Shown here in pieces: positions 23,601 through 35,660 of a stretch of DNA of 64,000 nucleotides. The first letter of the stretch is position 1, and every line of letters begins with the position of its first letter. Where the stretch lies: positions 7,874,001-7,938,000 of the forward strand of contig JAWUZG010000001.1 in the NCBI GenBank assembly GCA_036785705.1, written 5' to 3'. The stretch is from Acanthornis magna (Eukaryota; Chordata; Aves; Passeriformes; Acanthizidae). The position numbers were made by a program, and so were the translations under genes. A model generated the notes under the pieces. It made no database searches. It saw only the letters and a list, made by a program, of their open reading frames with translations, and was not told the origin of the DNA.

Positions 23601-26180
23601 TGTTACTATTTGCTGGATTCTTTCTTGGGGCAGAAATTTTTTAGGATGTGGTCCTGTTTTTCCTTTCCTCAATCTCACACTGTTATCTGAATCACTTGTC
23701 AGAGAGTCACCCATCATGGGTAGTCACCCATCATCTTGGGGATCTGGTTTGTGCTGCACAAACTGCCCTGCCTTAGAGGAGCATTCTGGGCATGGTGACA
23801 AATGAACAGCTATAAACTCTGAGTTCATTGCTGATGTCACTTTATAGCCTGACTGGAGAAAGAATGTGAAACCGACCTTTCATGGAAGTATTTCAAGTTT
23901 ATTGATGGTTTTATTTTCATGCAGTTTAGCAGGGAAATTTGCTGTTGCGGTATTTTCCTCAGGCAGAGGATGCTGTGTGCTCAGCCTGCTGCCTTTTCTC
24001 ATCCTGAGCAGCCCCCAGGGTTGTGCTGGAGCTCCATCCCAGGAGCTGCCCACCTTCTCTGCTGGGTTTTCCCTGTGCTCTTTGCAGCTCTGGTCGTGGG
24101 CTCCTCCTTGGCATTGGCAGAGTGCTGCTGCTCCCTGTAAATCCCAGATCATTCCCATGGATTTGGGGGATTTATTTTGGATTTGCACTGAATTTGCTGA
24201 CAGGGTGTACTCTTTAGCCTTTAGTATAAAAAAGGGGTAAAGGAAATAGATTTCTGAGGAAAGCTCAAGCAGGTAATAAACCTTGCATAATATTTACATA
24301 TTTCCCATTGATTTTCATGGCATGGCCCACATGTAAAAAACATGGATGAACATGCATTAGCAGGCATAATCTCTGATGTGTTAAAGCATAGCTAAACTGT
24401 TTAACTTTATATTTACAATATAGAAAGCAGCTGACACTGTCATTTCAAATAAAGAAAAGCAGGGCAAATAACAAAAACAACTTTGTAAATTGGGAAAATA
24501 TTTTATCTAAAATTATCTGAAATCTTTCACAAATATTTTTATATACTAAATTAAAAAATATGTGACATCCCAGGAACTAAATGATTTCCAAGATTCTGCA
24601 GATCTCAAGGTTTGACCTCTGTCTTTCCATTTCAGCTACCAGAATTTCAGTCATCCTGAAGTCCCAAGGGTTTTTGTAGGCATCAAGGACTTTCTATTAA
24701 TTACTCCCTGCTTTCCTCAAGAACTTTGAATGTTCTTTTGTGGATAAAGGGATTTTTTGTATGTTTGTTTTGTTTAAGTCTATTTGAAGCTTGAGAAAAT
24801 AAGAATGGAAACAGAAAAAGTAATCCAGCCTTACTTCAGTTTTGTGCACTTTAAAAAAAATCCTCAGTTAAGTGATTATTGTTATCCTTAACACAATAGA
24901 AGTGTCAGAATTCTGTGAAAGTACTATTTCCAAAATAACTTTTGTATGGAGTGTGATAATGGCTACCAAAGGAACACAATGAATAAGAGAAAGTTCATCA
25001 TAATAGAATTTTTTCGCATTCATATTTTCCGCGACCTCCAAACTGCATAAGCAAAAACATGCACACAGAAAAGTACAGGTCACAGACAGCAAAGTTAAAA
25101 CTGCTGCTCTGCCTGTTTTATAAAAAGGGGGAAATAGTGTTTAAGTCCTTAGAAGTGCTCTCAAAACTGGCAAAACTTTAATTGAAAATAAATGGTGGAA
25201 CATTTAAACGATGTAAGAAGAAGCAAAGACACACAGGTTGTTCCAGAGATCAGAAGTCACACAGACATCCCTGTGGTTGTGTGGGAGGGGAGCAAGGGAG
25301 AAGGGGGTCACTGTAGTCTGGACTGTCATGATGAATACCACTCCCCTACTAAAATTCCCCTCTAGCATGGCTAATTAGGTCACATTCCTCAGCAAATGAT
25401 CTGTATTCACACAGCTTCCAGGTCTGAAATTGGCTTCTGCCCATTTTAGGGGTGGGAGAGCACTGTCAACCGCAACTGCATGTAAGAATATACCTTACAA
25501 GTCAAAATATTTCTGTGTTTTCCTGAAGAACAATATCCTTAGGTATGATTTTTTAAAAAAATAGCCTCAATCAATCAAAGTCTGAGAGAGGATCCAATCT
25601 GCTTTGTGATCTGCCTCATTAGGGACACCTCCGAACATGAAAGATTGGAAGAAAGCATGCCATGGGCTATGTTAGTCCTGCTGTTGTCCTTTATAGCTCT
25701 TCTTTGACCTTCTCTCAAGGTTAAAATCAGTATTGGAGTCAAGTTTCTCATTCAGATAGAGCCTGGTCTGGCCCAGAACAGCCTTTCTGTTTCCCAGCAT
25801 GAAGCCTGGTCCAGTCAATGGAACCAACCTTGCTAAGTTCTGCCCTTCGCAGAGCAGATATCCCACAGGAATCACTGACTCTGCCGTCCTTCCTACAGGC
25901 CAAAAATCACTGAATGAGACTTCAGCTGCTAATTTCAGGTTCTGAAAAGTTCCATGCCTGAGGCTCCTCTGCTGTGCTGGTGAAGCCTCTGTTGCTTGAT
26001 GTTGATGCAGGTCCCTTGTGCCATTCCCCTGCTCGCTGATACAAGACAAAATGTTTCTGGGCAAGGAATTGATCTAATGGTGAATCAAGAAAGCACTAGG
26101 AGCAAAGTCTAATGCAAAGTGATGCCTTCCATATCTATCTGATGGGTTATGACTGTCATGTTTTTCATTGACTTGTGTAC

Positions 26181-26198
26181 ATATATATATATATATAT
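26181..26198. repeat. (AT)9 dinucleotide repeat
   Basis: Nine AT units lie after gtac. Confidence 0.95.
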
Positions 26199-26446
26199 GC
26201 ATTAAAATTTTCATTAGTATAAATGCATATGCATCAAACATTAATTACTGTATCTGAGAAGACAGAAAATGTATATTTTATATGCAGGTATCTGCTTGTT
26301 ACATGGTTTGATGGGATAAACAATAGTTTTATGGACTTTGTTTTCTATTGTGGTACATTTCCTAGAATACAGGGCTCATGAGTGAATTGTAGAATACATA
26401 GAATGGAATTAATTCATATGCATATTATCCATTATGCCCATACCAT

Positions 26447-26641
26447 AAGAAGAGAAGGGAGAGAGGAGAGGAGAGGAGAGGAGAGGAGAGGAGAGGAGAG
26501 GAGAGGAGAGGAGAGGAGAGGAGAGGAGAGGAGAGGAAAGAAAAGAAAAGAAAAGAAAAGAAAAGAAAAGAAAAGAAAAGAAAAGAAAAGAAAAGAAAAG
26601 AAAAGAAAAGAAAAGAAAAGAAAAGAAAAGGAAAGAGAAAA
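26447..26641 (+). repeat. Compound pentanucleotide microsatellite, 195-nt pure purine strand
   Basis: About 15 GAGAG units (26461-26536) are followed by about 19 AAAAG units (to 26630) with purine-only flanks. The whole 26447-26641 stretch has no pyrimidine on the + strand. The apparent open frame through it, rich in Arg, Glu and Lys, is a by-product of the repeat. Confidence 0.97.
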
Positions 26642-29600
26642 CCTAAGCAGAGCTAATATAAATATTTAACTAAGTTCTAAACTGATTTCTGTTGACAAAA
26701 AATAAAAAAAAGGTGGAACAGCTTTCTCTCTTTTATGGCCACTTTCATTTGGAAAGTCCTGTTTTCACTCCTCACAGAGTGATTAGTAGACTCCAATAGA
26801 AAACAATACTACTGTTGCATATTAAATTCATAAGATATGACCTCAATTTGAATTTAAATTGGATTTCTAAAGGTGATTTCACTTTGCAGTCTGATACATT
26901 TGGATCTCAGAGTACAAGGGCTTGCACACTTCATTTCTCATTACAGAACTGAGGTTTTTAGTTAGGATTTTTTCCCTTTGTAGATGAAAAGAAAAGAAAA
27001 TGAAACAAAGCACACTTTACTAGAATAACTACAATTATGTGAATGATGCCACAGGAGACAGAGATCAGAGATCATCGTTCTAGTAACATTTCACATAGAT
27101 CGTACATCTTTATTATATTCTATTATTGAAAAAAGACTTTCATGAGTGTAACTTCCGACTAGATGAGTTTTTACCCAGTGTATTTAACATTTTCTCCTTA
27201 TCATTGAAGAGCTACTGCCATTAAATAGTTCCTGACATGTTTTTGGCTCTTTGAATATCAATAGCAGGATCTGTGTGACAATTTTTATCAAAGGTTCATT
27301 AATGTGCAGTCTTCAGTCACTGCCAGAATTTCAAGCTGGGGTACAGGCACTGTTAGGAGCAAGGTATAGCAGTATTTAAAAGGCCATCTGAAGAGCTGAA
27401 TTCCTCTTTCAGGACAGGAATATAGCTGCTTTATCATTCTTCACCAGTTTCAGCTAGGGGAAAAATGGCATCGGATAATGATTATTTCATTTTGCTCTAG
27501 TCCAGATGCAAAGTGGCTCAGTAGAGATAAGAAGAATCAGATTCTCACTCTTTTCAATTTCTATTGGCAAGATCAGGGGTTAAACTGTTTCTTACTTCCC
27601 ATCTCCCTACATAACTATGGGGACCTTTTAAATCAAAACAACACCAAGATACACTACAGCAGGAAGGTCACAGTCTAAATGTTTTCATTGACTAAGCAAA
27701 ATCCTCTAGAGCAAAGCAAAATTAAGTCATCAGATATCTTGTAGCATTTCTTGGGTTGGAAAGATAACTCATTTTAGCACAATTTCTCACTGGAAAAGGA
27801 AAGTCTTTTCAGACACAGTAGGGTTTTTCACTCTAGCAGGAGACACCAGTGTAGCACCAGTGGCAAGGCAGTCATCCTGAAGATCCCTAAACAAAACAGG
27901 ATACTGAAGAGGGACAGCAGCAGTGTAATATACATCACAGTAGTTTCACTTTTTGTGCTAGTGGAAAATATTGCTCAGGTCACAGATGCCTCCTCGTTCC
28001 ATTGCATTTCTCAGCAACAGCTTTCCTGAAGGGGGTTACTGTTATTGTCATTGCATGCACGGACCAGGCAAGGAAATGGTTAATGCTGACTGGGAAGACA
28101 AGGAGTCTGTGCCTGATGAATTATTGCATGCAGAGAAGGTGAACACACAGTGAATAGCTCTTCCCTTGGAGCAGCTCACTGAGGTAAAGCTGTGTTCCTC
28201 TTATTGCCTGGGTTATCAAAACAGCGTATCTTCAAAGCGGTACAGAAATAGATGAAACACAGATCTTACAAATTCTAAAACCCCTTTGATTTTTACTCCA
28301 TTTCTTAGTTCTATATGAGCACTAGACAGTATCACGGAGACAAAACAGATTTTTAAAGAACCTTTGTTTATAGGCCTGCTAATCAGCACAACCCATCTAC
28401 AAATTCACCCCCCTAGCAATCTTACCCCTTGATGGCTGCCATGCTTACATTTCAGACCAGCATCCCATTTTATTGGGAAGGGGTGGTGCTTCATTGCATT
28501 TCCTGGTAATGCAATGGTAACAATGGTAAAAACAGGCTTTCTAATCAATCTCCTCTAGGATCATCCTGGGTTGCTGCTTTGCATTCAAGGAGGGATGTGC
28601 ACGCCTGTAGGTCAGCACAGATATTTGTACATTTTTGTACATTTTGAACTCACAGACGACAGGGTGTTTCACTTCACAGTGTTCACATCATCACCTACCT
28701 TTACTATTTAGCTAATCAGTCATATGCAATTCTTTCTGCATCATGCTATATGACATAATGTATCTGCAGGCAGATCTACCACAAAACTCGGTTTGTTATG
28801 GTATATCAGAAAACTGGAGAGAAGTAATATACTTTCCATCAGTATCTTAAACATATCTTCAATTCTGCTACACACATACAGAGTTTGGGAGGAATTTCAG
28901 ATTCAATGTAATGGAGTAGAAAGTATCTATTTAATTCAAATTTGTAATAAGTAGGGTATGCACTACAAATAAAGCTCCTTCTCCTTTCACTGCCTTATAT
29001 GCAATATAGATAGCAAATATTGTTAAAGTTTTCAGAAAAGAGAAAACACGTCATGAAAGCACCTCTTTACATGACTGGGTTATAGTAAGGCTCCTATTTG
29101 TTTATATTACAAAATTGTTAATTGTCAATTGTTTCTTAACCAATCAAATACTCCATAAAAAAGACAGAAAGCCTTTAACCTTAATGAAATAACAAGTGAG
29201 CCACATGGAGATGACTTTTTCCCATCTGTGTACAATAGGTTAAGTGAGGTTTTGCCACTCCCTCTTGTCTCCTCTAAAGGCAGGGTCACTGTTGGGCACT
29301 AGGAAGGGCAGAGAGGAAATGTGGTTAGAAAACTGTGCACTTAGCTAAGCCACAGCTCTAAATTTCCCACTGGGGGCTCTGGCCAGCAGATGCACTTACG
29401 TGCAGTGTCAAGGCTGCCCAGATCAGCTCACGAGCCAATGCTGGGCAAAGGACCAGGAAACCATAACTTTCTGCTTATGGCTTTTGCTGATGGAGGAGAA
29501 ATTTGGCCCATTATAATAAAAGATGAACTAAGTACATTTTTGGTATCATTATTGATTAGAAAAGTTACTGATGAAGCATGTTTGATTTAACTGAAGGAGT

Positions 29601-30090
29601 CTTGAATGGCACCCTTCACTTTGTTTATTTGTACTGTTTTCCTGTGGGTTTCTTCTATGAAATATTCTCTTGATTGCTAATAGGCTTTTTTCCTGAATTA
29701 GTACCAGTAACATGCTTATGTGCTTATCTAAGGTACATGCCCTTTCCTGTAATTCAGACAGACCACAGGAAAATATGGTAAGGTTTATTATAGGCTCTGC
29801 AGTGCACCCTAATATTTGCACACCCAAATACTGAGTACTGAATTTGCACGCTCCACACCTTCCCACATACATAGAAATGATGGCAAATGGTAATTGAATG
29901 AAAAAACCTTCCTTCTTGTTGTGCAGCAGGGCTGGAGCTTTCAGCTGAGCTAAGGTGGCATTTTGGGTTCCCTTTGAACTGTGGTCAATGTGTGCCGTGA
30001 CCTGGTGCTTAAATCAGAGATAGCTGTTACACAGCTAACAGCAATGTGGTCATCATCTTAGCTTCAAAAACTGGTGTTCTAAATATCATT
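26642..30090. other. Intergenic, nothing recognised
   Basis: AT-rich sequence without a supported gene. It includes the doubled GTACATTTTT unit at 28627-28645, which also occurs at 56851-56869. Confidence 0.6.
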
Positions 30091-30540
30091 AAATCATAGA
30101 ATCGTTTGGGTTGGAAGGGACCTTAAAGATCATTTAATTCCACTCCCCCTGCCACAGGCAGGAACCCCTGGGCCAGGTTGCTCAAAGCCCCTTCCAACGT
30201 GGCCTTGAACACCTCCAGGGATGGGGCAACCACAATTTCTCTGGGCAACCCATTCCAGTGCTTTGCCACTCTCACAGTAAAGAATTTCTTCCTAATATCT
30301 GATCTAAACTGTCTCTCTTTCAGTTTGAAGCCATTCCCCCTTGTCCTGTCACTCCATGCCCTTGTACAAAGTCTCTCTCAAGCTCTCTTTAGCTCCTTTA
30401 GCTACTGAAAGCTTCTCTAAAGTCCCCCCGAGCCTTCTCTTCTCCAGGTTATCTCAGCCTTTCTTTTTGATCAGGTGCTCCAGCCTTCTGATCATCTTCA
30501 TGGCTTCCTCTGGACTTGCTCCAGAGGTTCACGTCCATCC
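30091..30540 (-). mobile_element. CR1 LINE 3' fragment, ~450 bp
   Basis: It begins aatcatagaatcgtttgggt, the reverse complement of a CR1 3' terminus, and continues through diagnostic CR1 strings such as cccattccagtgctttgcca, gtttgaagccattccccctt and cttcctctggacttgctcca. It is a 5'-truncated copy with an intact 3' end. The ORF2 end and 3' UTR are represented but contain stops. Confidence 0.95.
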
Positions 30541-33500
30541 TAATTTCACAAATATAGCTCTCAAGGTCTTGGACTGGGCAGAATCATTCCATGATCATGT
30601 AGTATACATCTTCATGCTATTTTGAAGGCTTTTTCATTGTGACTGTGGCATCTCTAGAGACTATTTTTGGGCTTGCCAGAGATGCTAATGGTAGTGTTTG
30701 TTTTAGAAAGCTGGCTTTCTTCCAGTTAATTATGGCTCTTTATGAATCATTTTGTTTGGAAATCTCTGATAGAGATTACATGAACATGACAGAAGGTCTT
30801 CAGACAGAACATAGCAATTATAAATTGCCAAATGCTATTAGAAGGAATTGTTAGCATCCTTGCTACAGACAGATACAATCTTTTAAATGCACCTCAGCAC
30901 AGCAACAGGCTGGTAATAGTCCACTTAGTGTGTGATTTTAGCCTTAGTGAGAAAGCATTAGGATTTTAAATTACTGTAATATAAAATGCCATAATTGTTA
31001 CTAGTATCTGATTCAGGCATCACTGAATGGATTGTTTGTGACAGATGATGCAAACAGGAGTTGCCGTAGGAGCAGTTCATTTGGATTTAGGTACTGCTTT
31101 ATAGCATATCTACAGGTGGGTTTGGGGATCAGTTCGAATTCCTTAAGTAACATATTCCATATTAATGGTCATTTGAACAAGAAAAATTAAAGATACTCGG
31201 TGCATGAATGTTACTGATATGTAAAAACAGAGAGGAAATGGGTCTTTCCTATCAGAAGTGCAGTATTCATGAACTGCAAAGGAATTCAAACTGTGATAAA
31301 TCTGCTTCCAAAATTTGCTGTCTGGATATCACACCAAACACTTTTGCATTGGCTCACTACACCCTCACAGAGATGGATAACCAGATCTCCCTCTCGACAT
31401 CTGCTGAGAAACAAAATTCATCCTGTGTGAGCAAATGGAAATTAAATGCTTATACCAGGACTGAAGTCACTGCTTCCTGCCCTTTAATGTGGCCATGGCT
31501 ATGAGGAAGTAAATTTAAGAGTTAATGCTTTAAATTTGGTTCCTGTGCTCCACTCACTGAGTCCTTCCCTCCCCTCAACTTCTCCACTTTCCAGGCTGCC
31601 AAGTCTACACACTGAGGAAAAACTTGTGAAGGAGCACTGAAAAAAAAAACACCAGTGGGGTATTCACTTCTGAGAGTGAGCCCCTGGAGATTGCCCAGAC
31701 GAGGGAGAGGACATCAGTTTGCTTGGGATCACCGATTATAAAGCTCTGTTCTCCTCCACAGGTTATGCTCAGACATAAGGGAAATGCAAGTGGGAATTTA
31801 CCTGAAATTACAACATCCTATTTAAACTTACATGTACCACTATGAAAATAATCTCTACAGATCTTCTAATCCAATATTTTAAGTCCTTATTAGAGACTTG
31901 AATTCCCTGAACAAAGCATTAGGATTAGCACTCCTATGTCCTAAAACACCACTTTTAGGGGTTTTATTTTCAGCCACCAGTGCCCTACCAATCCCTCACC
32001 TCACATTGCTTTTGGTTTGGGGAAGCTCATCTCAGCATTCCTTGAGGATTGCACTTGAATGTGTCAACATTTTATTCCTCTCTGGTGCATCAGGGAAGCT
32101 TAAGAGCCAGAGCCAAACAGCTTCCCTTAGTGAGGGACGACCTCTGAGATCAGAGGCTCAAGTCCCTTTCATCGTCACTGGTTACCTATGGCTGGTCTAT
32201 GCATAGAACTGAAAATATCTGTCTCGCTTCAGCTCATGTTTTCCTGTGATCAAGAGAAGTAGACACAGTTCCAGTTAGATTTCACTTTTAGTGGTCTGAT
32301 TCATCTGATCTGAGAAACTTTTTATTCAGATAGCTCCTCCTGCTTGTCTCCACCACTAAGCATCTCTTGGGGCTGAGTGTCTGAGCTCCCTGAGCTCCGC
32401 TTGCCTTCTCATGCTGGTGACCCCAGCCTGGAGCAAGAGTCAGTGCAGAACTCAGCATCTTTGAGAGGGGGCTGCAGGATTCTCCTCTTTCGCATTTACA
32501 TGCTGAGGGAATCAGGAGAAACAAAATACAACAACCAGTTCCTTTCTCTGTCGCTTCTTCCTGAATATTAATTCTTCCTTTGGTAGCAGGCCAGGAATTC
32601 CTACATGTGAAACAGAACAATATCCCTGCTGTCACTAATTTACTGTCACAATTCCTATTAAATTAAGCTCTGTGCTTCTAGCCTTGGCTCGTGGGTGCCA
32701 ATCCCCAGACTGAGTTTTCCATGCTCTCTGCTCTGCGTTACCTACGTGGCAGAGACGCACGGCACCAATGCTCAGATATGGCATCCAATTTACTGCCTGT
32801 ACACAATTGCAGCAAGCAAAAGACAGACGACAAATTTTAACTGGATCGATTTAATGTGACTAACATTTAAAGATTCATCAATCCAATTTACCTCCCAGAA
32901 ACCTTCACAATGTGAGAATTCCCTGAAGAATCTGTCTGGATGAATTAACTTCGGCAAAAGCATCTTCAGGCTATTGATCAATCAGGCAATCATGTATTTC
33001 TCTGTCTAGTTAGGTTTTGGCTGCAACTTTCAGATCATTAAAGAGAAAGGTCATTGTAAAATGTCATCTTTTCCAAGCTTCTATTGCACCTTCTTGTTTT
33101 TGAAACCCTCATTTGAAGCTCAGGAAGCATTCTCCACTGAATGAAAATTTCACTTAATCCACAACAGCCCACTAGTGAAACTGGAATGTGATGCTGGTTG
33201 AAATATTTTATGAAGAAAAAAAGTCACTGAAATTTGGAATTTTATTAAAACATACTGATTTCAGTATGCCAAGAGCCCTCCCTTTGGCTGTGGTAAACTA
33301 GAGTCAGAGCCTGCTGGGAATCAAGAGCACTTTTCAAGGGACTTGTCCCTGCAAACAAACAATGGGAGTAATTCTTCCCTGACCTTTTATGAGAAATACT
33401 CCACTTAATGTTAATTAGGTAGTGGAGCTGTACTGTGTAGTCTCTAGGGCACTTTTTACACTGGGCAAAATAAAACCTGGAAGTACCTTTTGGCCCAGGA

Positions 33501-35608
33501 AAATCCCTGCCTACAGGTGTGTGGCAGGATCTGTCCTATCTGGCTCCCTAAACGAATCACAAAATCTTCCTCAAAAAGCCATGAATGGGTTGTGTCCAGC
33601 CAGGAGTAATGATTCACATGCAGCTGGAATCAGCTTGTGAGCTGCATTACAAAAGCCTCGAGGAAACGTTTTTTCTAGTTCTTATAGACTCAGAAACTGG
33701 ATTTTGTTGATGAGTAACTAGCAAAGATGAGAGAAAACCTAGTGAGAAAGTGTGTAATTTGGTATTTCAGAGAACAACATCAGATATAGAGAAGAATAGG
33801 TAACAACAGGCATCTTAATTCTGGAAACCTTGTTTCTGAGAAATTCTCATAACCATTCAGTTTATTTTCATGCTGTGCTTTAAATTTTCTACAACTTCGA
33901 CTTTTCTGCGTGTGTGGTTTTCTGATGAGCATAGAAGGTGAGAGATGTCACTCTGATGCTGACAGGGATACAAATCCTCTGTTTATCCATTGCTGGCTGA
34001 CTTTCCCCCCCTCCCTACCCATCCTTACTAAGCTAAAAATCCCACTGCACTTTTCCTAGTAAGGCATGCTTTTTTAGTCCAGAAATAGCATGGAGAGTGA
34101 TCACTTCCTCCCACTGCCCACTCACGATGCTTCACGGCAGTGTGGGTGACAAACAGGTACCAATGTCTCTGTTCCACCAGGAGATTCTTCGTTACGTGGC
34201 AGAAAATGTCAGAAATACTGGAATTCAACTCATTAAATGCAGGCATCTCCGGCACAGAGCCAGTCACTTAGGCTGTTTAGCTCATGGAAAGAATCACTTT
34301 TGAAAAATAAAATAGGCTGGGTGACAACTATAAAGGTGCCTATTGTTCTGGTCTGGTTTTTGCAGGAGCACCAAGGGTGAGTAGCTGTGATGGAAGCAGC
34401 CATGCTGAAGACAACGAGGGTAAGAGGATGCTGATCACATTGCTTTTCGTAATAATTTGGCATGAGATGATCCTTATTTTCTCTTATCTCGTCAATTACC
34501 TGTAACTTACCTGAGCTCAGTTTGAACAGTGGCTTAGGAAAAGATCTTTATTTCAAGTCAAGACAACTTTTCTGTGGGAATATCTTGAGAAAAGAATATG
34601 AGGAAAAATGTGAAAGCCTTTGTGAAAGGTAAAGGCACTGCAGACAGCAATTGGAATAACAGCAGATATCAGCAGAGAACTGCACTGTGGGTCCCAAGTC
34701 AGCGTCCTGGGAAAGATTTTGGCAGCCAAGGAAGATCCAGCAGGACCCCATATGGTTCTGCTCTGTCTGACCACTGTCACATGGCCCTTTGCAGACCTCT
34801 AACAGCGGCTGAAGGAGGACAGCAGGAGCTCTGCCTGGGCTTCAGTGATACCAGCAAGTTAGGGCTCCAGTTTTCAAGCTCTGAAGCTGCTGCTCCTGTT
34901 CTGTCACACAGTCAAAGCACATCAGAGAGAAGCTGAGATCTGAGATTTGGTTCTTAACCCATCATGGTGTATAAGAAATCAGTACCAGGCAAAAAAATGG
35001 GGAAGGAAGCATAAAACAGAGATCATGAAACATTTGTGCAAGTCTTTATCTAACTGACACTCTGCGTGTTCTTTCAATGTCCACATTATCTTTCAGGAGC
35101 CATCAGTTTCAAGACAGCAATTTGCATTTGAAGCCTTGGTCCAGCAAATTACTCGTGCAGATTTTCTCCCTTCTGACTGTTAATCTTATTTATGTCAAAA
35201 TGTTTGGAAGTTCATTTTACTGCCATTTTGTGAATTTGCTGCTGTAGTTAGTCTAGCTTTTTACATCAAGGTATTTCAGTCCTCTCTCAAAGCATACCCA
35301 TTAATTCTAGTTTCATCTTTAAAAATTATTTAAGAATCAAAATAAGTCTGTGTAGCACTGCAATAACTCAAAGTCTGAAAGCAGCATTTCCATAGCAAAG
35401 GTCCCCAGTTGCCCCAGTAACAAAACTATGAGGTGCAAACAGTAATAACTTAATTTTGGCTATCTTTCTAAGCCACTCTGCAATATGGCATAATTTGCAA
35501 GTGAGATTGAAAAAGCGTGTAAAGGAACACTTATTTTGTGTGTACAAGCATCCATATTTGTACAGTACAGGGCAACAGGCTCAGCATCAGTCACAGGCAT
35601 TAGTAAGT
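30541..35608. other. Intergenic, nothing recognised
   Basis: No gene, RNA or complete mobile element was recognised. Open frames up to about 115 codons (for example - strand 32288-32635, + strand 34598-34936) lack known motifs. Confidence 0.6.
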
Positions 35609-35660
35609 CATGGAATCACAGAATCATGGAAAATCCTTGGTTGGAAAAGACCCACAAGCA
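35609..35660 (-). mobile_element. Short CR1 3'-end remnant
   Basis: tggaatcacagaatcatgga followed by ccttggttggaaaagaccca is the reverse complement of the terminal CR1 repeat and adjoining 3' UTR. Only about 50 bp remain. Confidence 0.8.

Larger units (their letters stand above)
13624..26446. other. Intergenic desert, no gene recognised
   Basis: All open frames here are short and unrecognised. Compositional features are a GC-rich patch at about 14240-14660, a CCTCC run near 20378-20395, a GC-richer patch at about 24000-24150, a 16-bp duplication around tcacccatcat at 23705-23735, and an (AT)9 run at 26181-26198. A 130-codon - strand frame at 25672-26064 has no recognisable domain. I see no tRNA, snoRNA or other RNA gene. 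Confidence 0.6.

Noticed and set aside
26461..26640. CRISPR-like or tandem-gene array
   Set aside because: It is a simple pentanucleotide microsatellite in a vertebrate genome, with no spacers.
26382..26669. 95-codon frame encoding an Arg/Glu/Lys-rich protein
   Set aside because: It is a translation of the purine pentamer microsatellite.
30178..30625. Overlapping + strand open frames of 76 and 94 codons
   Set aside because: They run antisense through a CR1 LINE fragment.
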